Assembly (NCBI GenBank): GCA_003647035.1
Contig: QMMB01000025.1
Coordinates: 1 to 14,468 of the forward strand
Direction of reading: 5' to 3'
Origin: Deltaproteobacteria bacterium
GTDB taxonomy: Bacteria > Myxococcota_A > Polyangia > Polyangiales > Houyiibacteriaceae
DNA length: 14,468 nucleotides
Below, piece by piece: positions 14,134 to 14,468 of the stretch. Position numbers and translations under genes: made by a program. The notes below the pieces were generated by a model. That model did no database searches. It saw nothing but the letters and a program-made list of their open reading frames with translations, and was not told the DNA's origin. Each line of letters opens with the position of its first letter. The stretch's first letter is position 1.

Positions 14134-14468
14134 CTACTCGGCTGTGCGGTGCTTCACAAACTCGCCAATTCGCCGGATCGCGCTGCGACCTTCCTCCAGC
14201 ATCGGGGCGAAAACATGCCACGCGTGAATCATGTCGGGCCACACCTCGAGCTTGACGTCGACGCCTGCGGAGCGTGCCGCCTCGGCGCACTGAAGGTTGT
14301 CATCGAGCAGGGTTTCGGCGGCTCCGACCTGGATCAACAGGGGCGGAAGCCCGGTCATGTCGGCGTGGATAGGCGACACTAAAGGGTTACGGTGCTCGGA
14401 CGCTGGGGCGAATCGTTTGGCCATCGAGCGGAGACCGATGCGGGTCACGAAATCGTAGTGGCTGTTGA
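14134..14468 (-). CDS. Alpha/beta hydrolase (HSL-like esterase family), C-terminal part
   Basis: The last 111 or so residues of an alpha/beta-fold hydrolase. The frame is open to the right edge, so the nucleophile elbow and oxyanion motif lie outside the window; a GTG at 14448 is internal. The visible part has LPPLLIQVGAAETLLDDN, which carries the strand leading to the acidic member of the catalytic triad, then GVDVKLEVWPDMIHAWHVF with the catalytic His in the MIH context, and an ending EEGRSAIRRIGEFV typical of hormone-sensitive-lipase-like esterases. It is probably a carboxylesterase or lipase acting on short acyl esters, with substrate unknown. It is on the same strand as, and 134 bp upstream of, the acyl-CoA dehydrogenase. 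A link to fatty-acid use is plausible but not shown. Confidence 0.88.
   Translation of the reverse strand, partial: NSHYDFVTRIGLRSMAKRFAPASEHRNPLVSPIHADMTGLPPLLIQVGAAETLLDDNLQCAEAARSAGVDVKLEVWPDMIHAWHVFAPMLEEGRSAIRRIGEFVKHRTAE

Overview
The window is GC-rich, densely coded chromosomal DNA from a Gram-negative bacterium. My best guess is a Myxococcota/deltaproteobacterial-type lineage, possibly from an uncultured genome. The reasons are LolA (an outer-membrane lipoprotein system), a zinc-ribbon protein fused to a multi-pass membrane domain, a large acyl-CoA dehydrogenase of the ~600-residue class, a long SecA with a SEC-C tail, and a Fur regulator. The lineage is inferred from gene content only. 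I see no phage, insertion sequence, CRISPR, tRNA or rRNA signal. Most of the window is core metabolism and envelope biogenesis.

Layout. (1) 2-1822, plus strand: the 3' end of glmS, then a GT4 glycosyltransferase 12 nt later. (2) 1812-2513, minus strand: lolA, convergent with the glycosyltransferase and overlapping it by 11 nt. (3) 2701-2895, plus strand: a 64-residue DUF465/YdcH-like protein with a near-perfect Shine-Dalgarno and a textbook intrinsic terminator. It is divergent from lolA. (4) 2951-3373: the only long non-coding stretch, holding two strong hairpins and, at its end, a good sigma70-like promoter. (5) 3374-4621, plus strand: a zinc-ribbon multi-pass membrane protein. (6) 4624-11613, minus strand: an apparent four-gene operon, transcribed in the order large unrecognised membrane protein, secA, argJ, secreted CAP-domain protein, with gaps of 42, 24 and 9 nt. 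(7) 11669-12133, plus strand: fur, divergent from the operon. (8) 12158-14468, minus strand: an acyl-CoA dehydrogenase preceded by the 3' end of an alpha/beta hydrolase that runs off the window.

How the genes fit together. Several products serve the cell envelope: GlmS supplies glucosamine-6-phosphate for peptidoglycan and LPS, the GT4 enzyme builds a glycan, LolA carries lipoproteins, and SecA exports precursors such as LolA and the CAP protein. ArgJ (arginine biosynthesis) sits inside the SecA transcription unit with no obvious functional link. Fur and the acyl-CoA dehydrogenase/hydrolase pair look like separate units.

I did not find a convincing new multi-gene system. The places most worth a second look are the non-coding stretch at 2951-3316, the unrecognised membrane protein upstream of secA, and the enlarged SecA.
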